Positions 35,757-44,039 of a stretch of 64,000 nucleotides of DNA are shown piece by piece. Numbering within the stretch: the first letter of the stretch is position 1; each line of letters begins with the position of its first letter. The position numbers and the translations under genes were made by a program. Source of the stretch: Streptomyces aquilus (GTDB taxonomy: Bacteria; Actinomycetota; Actinomycetes; Streptomycetales; Streptomycetaceae). The DNA lies in NCBI RefSeq assembly GCF_003955715.1, contig NZ_CP034463.1, positions 558,001-622,000 of the forward strand. The letters run 5' to 3'. The notes beneath the pieces are model-generated. The model did not search any database. It was given only the letters and a program-made list of their open reading frames with translations, and had not been told where the DNA came from.

Positions 35757-36844
35757 CCGCCCGCTGCCTGGAGCACACTGCAAGCGCCGCAGGCCGCGCA
35801 GCCGGCCTTCTGGTCGGCGCCGCTCATTCCGGCGGCGCGCAGCTTCGCGGCGACGCCCTCGGTGACGTACGTCAGGAGTTCCGCGCGGGGTGCCCCGACG
35901 CCGTCGCGGGCGGCGAGGGTGCCGCTCATCGGGCGGAACGGGACGACGAACGGGTACACCCCCCGCTCGATCAACCTGCCCGCCCCGGCGACGAGTTCGT
36001 CGGGATCCTCCCCCAGTCCGACAAGGAGGTAGGTGGAGACCCGGTTCGGTCCGAAGACGCGCACCGCCTCGTCCCACGCCGCCTCGTACTCGGCCAGCGG
36101 GACCGTCGACTTGCCGGGCATCCAGCGTCGGCGTACCTCGTCGTCGAGGGACTCGACATGGATGCCGATGGCGGTGGCGCCTGCGTCGTGCAGGGCGCGG
36201 ATCCAGGTGAGGTCGCCGGGCGGTTCGCACTGCACCTGGATCGGCAGACCGGGCACGGCCGCCAGTACGGCCCGGACCGACCGTACGAGGGTGCGGGCGC
36301 CGCGGTCGGGTCCGGTGGTGGTGCCGGTGGTCATCACCATCTGCCGTACGCCGTCGAGCCGTACGGCGGCCTCGGCGACCTCGGCGAGCTGCGCGGGGGT
36401 CTTGGCGGCCACGGTGGCACCCGAGCGCAGGGACTCCTCGATGGTGCAGAAGCGGCAGCGGTCGGACTCGGCGTAGCGGATGCAGGTCTGTACGACGGTG
36501 GTGGCCAGGACGTCCGAGCCGTGCAGGCGGGCGATCTGCTCGTAGCGGATGCCGTCGGACGTGGTCAGGTCGTAGAACTTCGGTCGCCGGACAGGAGTGA
36601 GGGAGATTCCGGTGTCCTCGTCGCCGAGCCACACCTTGCCGTCCCGCACGGAGTAGGGACTGTGGGGGTTGAGCGGGAGCGCGGCGTTGGCACCGTCGAC
36701 GAGGACGTGTCCGTCGTCGCTGGGCCCCGCGCCGTCCGGCCGCCGCACGGGCGCGTCCGACGCGACTCCGCGCAGGGCGAGTTCGGCGCGGGTCATGATC
36801 CGCACGTCCACCGCCGTACCGCTGTTCCCGGTGCCAACGCTCAC
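35753..36844 (-). CDS. radical SAM protein, MSMEG_0568 family
   Basis: A 363-residue enzyme. The cluster-binding motif is Cys121-x8-Cys130-x2-Cys133 in TCIRYAESDRCRFC, not the usual CX3CX2C. The barrel has MVMTTGTTTGPDRG, QCEPPGDLTW and IGIHVESLDDEV. A second cysteine group, CX2CX2C (Cys349, 352, 355), ends the protein and may hold an accessory iron-sulfur cluster. GTG 36844 is 10 bp from the upstream stop. It is the most likely source of unusual chemistry in the Nit1C pathway. Confidence 0.92.
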   Translation of the reverse strand: MSVGTGNSGTAVDVRIMTRAELALRGVASDAPVRRPDGAGPSDDGHVLVDGANAALPLNPHSPYSVRDGKVWLGDEDTGISLTPVRRPKFYDLTTSDGIRYEQIARLHGSDVLATTVVQTCIRYAESDRCRFCTIEESLRSGATVAAKTPAQLAEVAEAAVRLDGVRQMVMTTGTTTGPDRGARTLVRSVRAVLAAVPGLPIQVQCEPPGDLTWIRALHDAGATAIGIHVESLDDEVRRRWMPGKSTVPLAEYEAAWDEAVRVFGPNRVSTYLLVGLGEDPDELVAGAGRLIERGVYPFVVPFRPMSGTLAARDGVGAPRAELLTYVTEGVAAKLRAAGMSGADQKAGCAACGACSVLQAAGG

Positions 36845-36854
36845 GCCGTTCTCC

Positions 36855-37385
36855 CTACAGCTGGTAGGTGGAGTTGATGATGGCGCCCTTGCGCGCGTAG
36901 TGGATCAGCGCGTCCTGGACGTCCAGGGGGTGGGTGGGGATCACGCCCTCGATCAGGTCCTCCTCGCGGGCGCCGTGCAGGGACAGACCGAAGCGGCAGC
37001 AGTAGACCTTGCCGCCCTCGGCGATGAACGTCTTGAGCTGGTTGTTGATGTTGTGCTCGCCGGGGAAGGCGGAGTTGCCGGTGGTCGGGAAGCCGCGGGT
37101 GGCGAGGCAGTTGAGGGAGCCGGGCCCGTAGAAGTAGATGGCGGTCTCGAAGCCCTTGCGCAGGGCGCGGGTGGCCTGGAGGACGGCGACGAAGGAGACC
37201 GAGGACTCGTGGGCGATGCCGTGGACGAGGGTGAAGTAGGTCTCGCCGTTCTCGGCCTGGTAGTCGGGGAAGACCTTGGTGGAGCCGTAGATGCTGGTGC
37301 CCTCGGGGAGCGAGGGGTGCGGGATCTCGTCGAGGGACTTCTGCTCGACGTCGGAGAGTTCGGCGGTGACGGCGGATTCGGACAT
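36855..37385 (-). CDS. MSMEG_0572/Sll0783 family protein
   Basis: A 176-residue cytoplasmic protein, an operon-specific family known from Nit1C clusters and as a nitrogen-starvation-related protein in cyanobacteria. The core FTLVHGIAHESSVSFVAVLQATRALRKG and the tail VYCCRFGLSLHGAREEDLIEGV have a DsrE-like alternation of strands and helices, with adjacent cysteines at YCCRF. AAGGAG precedes ATG 37385. No catalytic role is assigned. Confidence 0.92.
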   Translation of the reverse strand: MSESAVTAELSDVEQKSLDEIPHPSLPEGTSIYGSTKVFPDYQAENGETYFTLVHGIAHESSVSFVAVLQATRALRKGFETAIYFYGPGSLNCLATRGFPTTGNSAFPGEHNINNQLKTFIAEGGKVYCCRFGLSLHGAREEDLIEGVIPTHPLDVQDALIHYARKGAIINSTYQL

Positions 37386-37436
37386 GGCGGTCTCCTTGTG
37401 CGTACCGGAAGGGAGGGTGTTGGAGTGTGGGGTCGG

Positions 37437-38252
37437 TCAGTCGTAGAGCGCGGCGAACGTGTCCCGGAAGACCAGGTCGCCGAGTTCGCCGCCGCCGGTG
37501 GCTTCGGCGAGGCGGGCGTACTCGCCGGTGAAGTCACCCCACGGCTGGTCGCTGGCGAAGAGCACCCGGTCGTGGCCGATGCCGCGGCGCTCGATCTCCT
37601 GGGCCAGCCAGCGGGGAGTGAAGCCGATGGCCCAGGAGAGATCGGTGTAGACGCGCTTGCCGGCGCTGATCCAGTCGAAGAACCGGGAGCCGACGAGCTT
37701 GATGTGGCCGCTCATCCCGCCGCCGAAGTGCACGAGGTGGACGGGCACTTGGCCGGCGTACCAGTCGACGAGATGGCCGATCTCGTCGATGTCGGAGGCG
37801 GCGCCGGGAGAGGTGTGGACGTGGACGACGAGGTGGTGTCGGGCGGCTTCGGCGAAGATGCGGTCGAGCTGGGGGCGGCAGGCGGGGTCCGTGGGGCGGC
37901 CGCCCAGCAGGAAGCTCAGCTTGAGGGCCTTGACTCCGGGCTCGCCCGCCAACTGGAGGGCTTTCTCGGTGCGTTGGGCGTCCTCGGGGCGCGGGGAGAC
38001 CCACAGTCCGGCGCGGATGCGGTCGTCGCTCTGTGCGGCTTCCAGCGCCAGTTCGTTGAAGGAGAAGGCGATCGCGGGGTCCGGGACGCCGTAGTTGGGG
38101 ATGACCAGGGCCCGTTCGGTGCCCTCCGCGTCCAGGTCGGCGATGAGCTGCTTGACGGTGGCGCGGGCGGTGGTGTCCGGGTTGACGGGTGGGCCGCCGT
38201 AGAAGGGATAGGCGGGCAGGACGCCGATGTGGCGGTGTGCGTCGTGGACCAT
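37437..38252 (-). CDS. amidohydrolase-family metal-dependent hydrolase
   Basis: A 271-residue TIM-barrel hydrolase of the amidohydrolase-2 type. The metal site DAHRH (DxHxH) is at residues 4-8, VVHVHTSPG and HLVHFGGGMSG give further histidines, and LFASDQPWGDF supplies the late Asp. GAGGAACCACACC before ATG 38252 is the ribosome site and is the last copy of a six-unit repeat. Probably hydrolyses or decarboxylates a pathway intermediate. Confidence 0.9.
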   Translation of the reverse strand: MVHDAHRHIGVLPAYPFYGGPPVNPDTTARATVKQLIADLDAEGTERALVIPNYGVPDPAIAFSFNELALEAAQSDDRIRAGLWVSPRPEDAQRTEKALQLAGEPGVKALKLSFLLGGRPTDPACRPQLDRIFAEAARHHLVVHVHTSPGAASDIDEIGHLVDWYAGQVPVHLVHFGGGMSGHIKLVGSRFFDWISAGKRVYTDLSWAIGFTPRWLAQEIERRGIGHDRVLFASDQPWGDFTGEYARLAEATGGGELGDLVFRDTFAALYD

Positions 38253-38379
38253 GGTGTGGTTCCTCAACCGCGTGGTGTGGTTCCTGAGCCGGATGGTGTG
38301 GGTCCCCTGAGCCGGATGGTGTGGTTCCTGAGCCGGATGGTGTGGGTTCCTCAGCCGGATGGTGTGGTTCCTCAGCCGA
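38251..38379 (-). repeat. 21-23 bp repeat, six units, carrying the ribosome site
   Basis: Units start at 38251, 38272, 38293, 38316, 38337 and 38359. On the coding strand each reads close to GGCTCAGGAACCACACCAT. The last contains the ribosome site and ATG of the amidohydrolase gene; the first overlaps the stop of the flavin oxidoreductase gene. Only the last unit has a true ATG; the others have CAC or ATC there. It has no CRISPR spacer structure. Confidence 0.85.
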
Positions 38380-39727
38380 TCGGGAGGGCGGAGGCGAGTT
38401 CGCTGGGGGCTCCGGTGAGCGTGCCGCACACGTCGGCCAGGCGGCGCGAGGCGTCGATGTGGTCCGCGAGGAACTCGGCGTCCCGGCCCACCGCCTCGAA
38501 GCGGCCCGAGCCCCACGAGTACTGCCAGGGCAGACCGAGGAAGTGCAGGCCGGGTGTGCTGGTGGCGCCGCGCCAGTGCATCGGGTAGCCGCGACCGTCG
38601 AAGACCGGGGCCTCGATCCACCGGTGATCGCGCCGGAAGCCGGTCGACCAGATCACCGAGGTGATGCCGGCGGCCTCCAGATTCAGTGCGCGCGGCTGCT
38701 CGTGCGGCTCCCAGACGGGGACGTACCTGGGCTCAGTCGGGACGGCGATGCCGTGCGCGGTGATGTGGGCGTCGATGGCGTCCTTGATGCCCTCGGCGAC
38801 CGCGTCGGCGTGGTCCAGGTTCACCTTCAGGTCGTCGGCGAACTCCAGATCGGTACCGGTGATTGCGGTGAGCCGCCCGTACAGCCGCATGCCGTCGCGG
38901 GCGAAGCCGCGCAGGTCGATGTCGCGGCCGCCGTCGCGTCCGGTCACGTAGTGGTTGACCCGCATGCGCACGGCGCCGGCGTCGCCGAACTCGTCGATGG
39001 ACCTGTCGTAGTGACCCATGTCGTCGAGCCAGGCCACGCAGTCGCGGCCGCGGTAGCGGCGGGCCACACGAGGGGCACTGCCGACGGCCAAATGCACCTG
39101 GCGCCCGGCGAGGTGAAGGTCCTCGGCGATCTGGCAGCCGGACTGGCCGGTGCCGACCACCAGGACCGCTCCCTCGGGGAGCTGGTCGGGACTGCGGTAG
39201 CGGGAGGAGTGGACCTGGGTGATGGCGTCGGGCAGGCGCTGGGCCATCGGCGGGACGGACGGCGTGTGGTAGGGGCCGGTGGCGACCACCACCTGCTCGG
39301 CGGTGAAGTCCCCGGCGGTGGTGGAGAGTTCGAAGACACCGCTCGGCGAGCGGCGCAGCCGGGTGACCGTCACACCCTCCACCAGTGGCGGCCGGAAGAA
39401 GGAGACATAGTCCTCCAGGTAGCGGACGATCTCGTCACGGACCATGAACCCGTCCGGGTCATCGCCCTGGTACGGATAACCGGGCAGCCTGCACTGCCAG
39501 TTGGGGGTCACCAGGCAGAAGGAGTCCCAGCGGCGCTCACGCCACTCGTGCCCGACCCGGTTCGCCTCGATGACGACGTGCTCGACACCACGCCGACCGA
39601 GGCAGTAGCTCATCGACAGCCCCGCCTGACCACCGCCGACCACGACCACCGGGATCGGAGAACTCCCCCCGTCCGTCAGGCTGTCAGGGAGGGCGCCGAC
39701 CGGCCGTATCGCCGCGGCCGAGCTCAC
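38372..39727 (-). CDS. flavin-dependent oxidoreductase, MSMEG_0569 family
   Basis: A 451-residue FMO-like enzyme. The FAD motif VVGGGQAGLSMSY is near residue 30, the second Rossmann motif VVGTGQSGCQIAEDL near 185, and SVIWSTGFRRDHRWI is the late FAD-contact region. GTG 39727 overlaps the preceding stop (GTGA). Likely N- or C-oxygenation of a small pathway substrate with NADPH and oxygen. Confidence 0.93.
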   Translation of the reverse strand: MSSAAAIRPVGALPDSLTDGGSSPIPVVVVGGGQAGLSMSYCLGRRGVEHVVIEANRVGHEWRERRWDSFCLVTPNWQCRLPGYPYQGDDPDGFMVRDEIVRYLEDYVSFFRPPLVEGVTVTRLRRSPSGVFELSTTAGDFTAEQVVVATGPYHTPSVPPMAQRLPDAITQVHSSRYRSPDQLPEGAVLVVGTGQSGCQIAEDLHLAGRQVHLAVGSAPRVARRYRGRDCVAWLDDMGHYDRSIDEFGDAGAVRMRVNHYVTGRDGGRDIDLRGFARDGMRLYGRLTAITGTDLEFADDLKVNLDHADAVAEGIKDAIDAHITAHGIAVPTEPRYVPVWEPHEQPRALNLEAAGITSVIWSTGFRRDHRWIEAPVFDGRGYPMHWRGATSTPGLHFLGLPWQYSWGSGRFEAVGRDAEFLADHIDASRRLADVCGTLTGAPSELASALPIG

Positions 39728-40029
39728 CGCGTGCTCCCGTCGATGCCGGTCAGGGCTTCGACCGTGACCCTGGCATCGCTGACGGTGGCGTACGCGGCGG
39801 CGGTCCGCTCGATCTGCGCGAGCTGGTCGGAGGCACCGGTACAGAAGAAGCCGAACTTCTCCTTCACGCGCTCCCCGGCGATACCGAGTGCCGTCCGGCT
39901 GCGTTCTACGAAATCACCAAGTGCGTACTGGCTGCCGGGAACGAAATAGTCCTCGACCACCGTGGAGGGGGAATAGCAGCGCTGGGTCATGCCATCGGGC
40001 CAGCGCACATGAAAATACATCTCGGGCAT
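39724..40029 (-). CDS. MSMEG_0570 family protein, first gene of the Nit1C-type operon
   Basis: A 101-residue protein. MYFHVRWPDGMTQRCYSPSTVVEDYF is the family signature, which resembles a small nitrogen-starvation-response protein in other Nit1C operons. ATG 40029 with GGAGG five bases upstream is preferred over ATG 40041. It leads a run of nine genes to 31527 in which most junctions are 4-bp overlaps. Function unknown. Confidence 0.9.
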   Translation of the reverse strand: MPEMYFHVRWPDGMTQRCYSPSTVVEDYFVPGSQYALGDFVERSRTALGIAGERVKEKFGFFCTGASDQLAQIERTAAAYATVSDARVTVEALTGIDGSTR

Positions 40030-40183
40030 GACATCCTCCATGCCGGGCGCCGAGGTCTTACCTCGCCGCTGTCCGTGGAGAACAACTCCAGCCCTCGGGG
40101 ATTACCGAACCAAGTCATCCGGAATAAAGGGGAGTTGCCAAACCCTCACGCCGGCGCACCGGAAATTCCGTGCCCCTCAGCGG

Positions 40184-40756
40184 TCAGAGGTCGCCGTGGT
40201 CCTGCCAGCCGCACGAACCGCAGATCACGAGACGCAGGGCACGGTCGTCGTGGTGATCGACAGTGACGTAGGGGCGCAGCCGGTCACTGCCGACACCGCA
40301 CCGCGGACACGTCTCGTACTGACCCAGGGGACCGAAGTCGCTGATGACCACAGGGAGTTCGGGTTCAACCCCCTTGTCGCCGACGGGCGGGTCGGTCAGG
40401 GCGAGGCGCGCGATCGCGGCCGCTGCCGCGTCCGTCACGCCGACGGCCAGGCGTACTTGGGGCAGGTGACTCAGCAGGGGTGGCAGAGAGCAGTCGTCGA
40501 GGCGGACGGGTACGACGCGTTCGCCTCCCGCCGGGGCGGTGACCCCGGCGGCCTGGGCGGCGTACGACCACAGCAGGACGACGGCGTCCGTCCCGGCAGC
40601 GTCTGCGCCGGCGTCGGCATCGGCATCGGCATCGGCGGTTGGCACGACATCGGCACCGGCCCGCGCCAGGGCGGCGGCGAGGGACGAGGCCTGGCGCTCG
40701 TCCTGGGGCTGGTACGAAAGTTGAGCACGCACGTTCTCATCATGCGCCTTCATCAT
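40184..40756 (-). CDS. TIR-like domain protein with C-terminal zinc ribbon
   Basis: A 190-residue protein. The N-terminal half has a TIR-type pattern (AQLSYQPQDERQASSLAAALARAG, DAVVLLWSYAAQAAG, ERVVPVRLDDCSLPPLL). The predicted second strand region is replaced by an Asp-Ala repeat (40608-40632, encoded by GGCATC repeats). The C-terminus CPRCG...CGSCGW is a zinc ribbon. A clear NADase Glu cannot be located, so it may be a binding domain. It is 154 bp upstream of the Nit1C operon on the same strand and might be co-transcribed. Start among ATG 40756, 40753 or later is uncertain. Confidence 0.65.
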   Translation of the reverse strand: MMKAHDENVRAQLSYQPQDERQASSLAAALARAGADVVPTADADADADAGADAAGTDAVVLLWSYAAQAAGVTAPAGGERVVPVRLDDCSLPPLLSHLPQVRLAVGVTDAAAAAIARLALTDPPVGDKGVEPELPVVISDFGPLGQYETCPRCGVGSDRLRPYVTVDHHDDRALRLVICGSCGWQDHGDL

Positions 40757-40858
40757 GCGTCAGCGAGGCACGCCGTTGGGTCGGAACCGCCGTCGGCCAC
40801 CCCTCTGACCGCCTCCGACTCGCCGCAACAGTCACGGTCACCGGGCGACTGGGGGCTC

Positions 40859-43126
40859 CTACTTGGTGCCGACCGTGCGCAGTGTGGCGAGCACCAGTGC
40901 CCGGGTGACGGTGACGGTGTCGGTCACGCTGACCTGTTCCTGTGGACCGTGTGCGAGGCGTACGTCGCCGGGGCCGTACTGCAGTGTGGGGATGCCGGCC
41001 CCGGTGTACAGGCGCAGGTCGCTGCCGTAGGGGGCGCCTCGCTCGGAAGGTCGCGGGCCGCCGGTGACGTCGGCGTGCGCGTCGGCGACCTGCGCCGCGA
41101 GCGGATGCCCGGCCGGCAGCCGCCCGCTGGCGAACTGTCCGCCGGGCCACGTGACCGTGGCGGGGTGGGAGCGCAGCCAGGGGTCGGCCGCGCAGGCTTC
41201 GGCCACGCACGCCTCCAGTTCGGTGCGGGCCTGGGCCGGGTCCTCGCCCAGCCGGACGCCCAGTCTTCCCTCGGCCACCAAAAGGTCGGGCACGCTGCTG
41301 GCCCAGTCGCCGGAGTGGACGGTGCCGACGGACAGCGGGTAGGGGATGGGGTATTCGGACATGAGCGGGTCGGCGCCGACGTTGCGGCGGGCTTCCAGGC
41401 GCGCGAGCGCGTGGTGGATGGGCAGGTATGCGTCGATGGCGCTCACTCCCACGTATCTGGTGCTGCCGTGGGTGGCCCGGCCGGGTACGTGGATGCGGAA
41501 GGTCAGGGCGCCGGCGTTCGCCGTCATGAGCGCGCCGCTGGTCGGTTCGGTGATGATGCAGGCGTCGCCGGTGTGGCCGCGTTGGAGGGTGCCGAACGCC
41601 CCGAGCCCTCCGTCCTCTTCGCTGACGACGAAGTGCGCGGACACCTGGCCGCGGAGCCTTGCGCCCGCCTCCCGTATCGCGGCCAGGGCGGCGAGTATCG
41701 CCACCACCCCCGCCTTCATGTCGCACGCTCCTCGTGCGTGCACCACGTCCCCGGTGACCCGGGGACGGAAGGGGTCGCCGTCCCAACGCGCCAGGTCTCC
41801 GGGAGGGACGACGTCGACGTGCCCCTGGAGGATCAGGGTCGGCCCGTCGCCTCGGGACACGGTGCCGCCCACCAGGCCCCACGCCTCGGTGCGCGGGGCC
41901 TCGGTGCCGGGAAAACGGGGATGGTCACGTAGCTCGGGCAGGTTCATGGACCACAGGTCGACATCGAGGTCCATGCGCTTCAGATGCCGGGCAAGGACGT
42001 GCTGAATCTCTGACTCCGCGGCGCTCCCCGTCACGCTCGGAACAGCGAGGAGTTCCAGCAGCAACCGGGCGATGGCCGCCTCGTCCACCGCGGCCAGGGC
42101 CGAGGCTTCCACATCGCTCAGGCTTGCTGTCATCTCACCACTGCTTTCGGCACGTGACGTCAGGACAAGCCGGAGACTATGTTCGGCGGACAACGCAGGC
42201 AATCGCACGCCATCGATCAATCGATCATCCGGTACGTACTGCACGACGCGCGGGCCACGTCGTGCTCTCCCGGCTGTTGAACCGGCCTCGTGCGTGATCG
42301 GCACCGTGGGACCACTGCCGGCGTCGAGGTCGGCGTCCGCCAGCCCCACCCTGGTTCCGCTCTTCCTCGTCATGTCAGGGGCTGCCTCCCGCCGGAACAG
42401 CGCGGTCCAGAGGAACGTCACGCCGAAGAGTGCCGAGTCGGGCGACTCCTGCCGCATGCGGCGCAGTTCGACTTCTGCCAGGTCGGAGAAGATCCAGCGC
42501 AGCGAGTCGGGCGTGTAAGCGAGGCCGCCTTGCAGGTCGCGCTCGCGGTAGAGGTCGGCGTCGGCGAGTTCCGAGCCCGCGCCTGCTTCGCCCGCAGCGA
42601 AGGCAGTCAGGGCGAGATGGCCGCCGGGGGCCAGGACGCGGTCGAGGAGGCTCAAGTAGCTGACCCGGCGGTGCGGCGGCAGATGGTGGAAGCATCCGGA
42701 GTCGACGACCAGGTCATACGGGCCGATCAGCTCGGTCGTGCAGAGGGTGAAGGCATCGCCGCAGAGGAAGCGGACATCGACGCCCTCCTCGTGAGCCCGT
42801 TCCTCGCCCCAGGCAACGGCCACCGGGGAGAGGTCGACCGCGTCCACCGTGAAGCCGCGTGAGGCGAGGAAGAGAGCGTTGCGACCCGCTCCGCAGCCCA
42901 GGTCCAGGGCCCGGCCGGGAGTGACCAGGCCCTGCTCCAGATAGGCGGCCAGGTTCTCGTCCGGCTTCGCCACGAAGAACGGGACCGGCTTTGACCGGTC
43001 GGCATAGAAGCGGTCCCAGAAATCCTGGCCGTCGCCGGTCGCCAATCGGCGGCCTTGGGACGGGGATGCGAACAACCCGTCCAGGAGTGAGAGAACGTCC
43101 TCGACGGTGCGCACGGTCCGGTCCAC
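40859..43126 (-). CDS. in-frame methyltransferase-M20 peptidase ORF
   Basis: One 755-codon frame covers two unrelated enzymes. Residues 1-245 are a class I SAM methyltransferase (WDRFYADRSKPVPFF, LDLGCGAGRNALFLASRG, DSGCFHHLPPHRR, ending FLWTALFRRE). The frame then continues about 80 residues through sequence that reads like translated intergenic DNA. From about residue 332 (internal ATG 42133) there is a complete 424-residue M20 deacetylase/peptidase (LQGHVDVVPPGD, ARGACDMKAG, FVVSEEDGG). GTG 43126 has AGGAGG five bases upstream. Either a fusion made by loss of a stop codon, or two proteins with internal initiation. Confidence 0.82.
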   Translation of the reverse strand: MDRTVRTVEDVLSLLDGLFASPSQGRRLATGDGQDFWDRFYADRSKPVPFFVAKPDENLAAYLEQGLVTPGRALDLGCGAGRNALFLASRGFTVDAVDLSPVAVAWGEERAHEEGVDVRFLCGDAFTLCTTELIGPYDLVVDSGCFHHLPPHRRVSYLSLLDRVLAPGGHLALTAFAAGEAGAGSELADADLYRERDLQGGLAYTPDSLRWIFSDLAEVELRRMRQESPDSALFGVTFLWTALFRREAAPDMTRKSGTRVGLADADLDAGSGPTVPITHEAGSTAGRARRGPRVVQYVPDDRLIDGVRLPALSAEHSLRLVLTSRAESSGEMTASLSDVEASALAAVDEAAIARLLLELLAVPSVTGSAAESEIQHVLARHLKRMDLDVDLWSMNLPELRDHPRFPGTEAPRTEAWGLVGGTVSRGDGPTLILQGHVDVVPPGDLARWDGDPFRPRVTGDVVHARGACDMKAGVVAILAALAAIREAGARLRGQVSAHFVVSEEDGGLGAFGTLQRGHTGDACIITEPTSGALMTANAGALTFRIHVPGRATHGSTRYVGVSAIDAYLPIHHALARLEARRNVGADPLMSEYPIPYPLSVGTVHSGDWASSVPDLLVAEGRLGVRLGEDPAQARTELEACVAEACAADPWLRSHPATVTWPGGQFASGRLPAGHPLAAQVADAHADVTGGPRPSERGAPYGSDLRLYTGAGIPTLQYGPGDVRLAHGPQEQVSVTDTVTVTRALVLATLRTVGTK

Positions 43127-43522
43127 CCGGTCCTCCTCTCGACCGCATGCGATCGTAGAAGCGCAGAGAACAAAGGGCCAGGTCATGCGGATTTCGCGAC
43201 GCCTGGACGGGGCATCTGCCGGCCTGACAGGAAACCGGCAGGACCCTTCCCGAACCCCGCCCCCGGCGTCCGTCCAAGCACGCCTCCAGCGCCGGGAAGC
43301 GCCCCTCTACGCCCACGCCTGGCAGCCTTTCTCCACGAGTTCGCATTCGCCGAGCCGCCGGGGGATGAAGTGGACACGCGCACGTAGCGGACCGGAAGGC
43401 TTCGTCCGCGCCGCCTCTGGCGTTCCGGGGGTTGTCTGACATGCCCCCGTGCCCGAAAGTGAAGAACCGCCAACGGCGCTGCCGCGTGGGCGAGTTGACG
43501 GGGAATCAGGAGGGTACTTCTC
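43127..43522. other. no gene seen
   Basis: About 396 bp in the divergent region. Open frames here lack recognisable motifs. AGGAGGG near 43508 belongs to the secreted-protein gene that follows. Confidence 0.4.
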
Positions 43523-43984
43523 ATGACACCGCGCAAGCTGGCCGCGTCGCTGTTTGCCGCGGCCGCCATCGTGACCTCGGCACTCACGCTCGACGGTACG
43601 GCCGCCGCCCACACCGGCGGCGAGCTCCGCCACACCGGCCTCCTCACCTCCGAGCGCTTCCGGCAACCGCCACTGACGGCGGCCCAGATGAGGAACGCCG
43701 TCACCCCCGAGGCGACCCGGTCCAGCTGGGCGGCCGACTCGCTGAACTGCGCGTACTACTACATATGCGGGAAGGGTGCGAACGGCAACAGATTCGACTA
43801 CACCACGTGCAACACGACCTACACCCTGCCCAATCTCGTGGGCTGGGGCTCCCTCCACAACAACCAGACGCCGGGCACCAGAGCACACTTCTACGACGTG
43901 AACGGCGCGTGGATGTTCTCCAGCGACGCTCCCGACAGGAACGACGTGTACTGGACGCCGGTCTGGTACGTCATCGCCTGCTGA
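43523..43984 (+). CDS. small secreted protein
   Basis: A 153-residue exported protein with a signal peptide of about 30 residues (RKLAASLFAAAAIVTSALTL, ending AAA|HTGG). The mature part has four cysteines in two groups (CAYYYICGKG, TTCNTTYT, and the terminal Cys) and many Tyr/Asn/Trp. It loosely resembles crystallin-like I36 inhibitor-type secreted proteins of Streptomyces, but I would not assign a function. AGGAGGG precedes the ATG. Confidence 0.78.
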   Translation: MTPRKLAASLFAAAAIVTSALTLDGTAAAHTGGELRHTGLLTSERFRQPPLTAAQMRNAVTPEATRSSWAADSLNCAYYYICGKGANGNRFDYTTCNTTYTLPNLVGWGSLHNNQTPGTRAHFYDVNGAWMFSSDAPDRNDVYWTPVWYVIAC

Positions 43985-44039
43985 GACCGCCTCGCACCAG
44001 GCCAACACCAACTCGCCGCAGATGCCCCGGCGTCGGTGG

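Noticed and set aside
38251..38379. CRISPR-like array
   Set aside because: The units are directly adjacent with no unique spacers, and there are no cas genes.
40608..40632. GGCATC microsatellite as a non-coding repeat
   Set aside because: It is in frame and encodes the Asp-Ala repeat inside the TIR-like protein.
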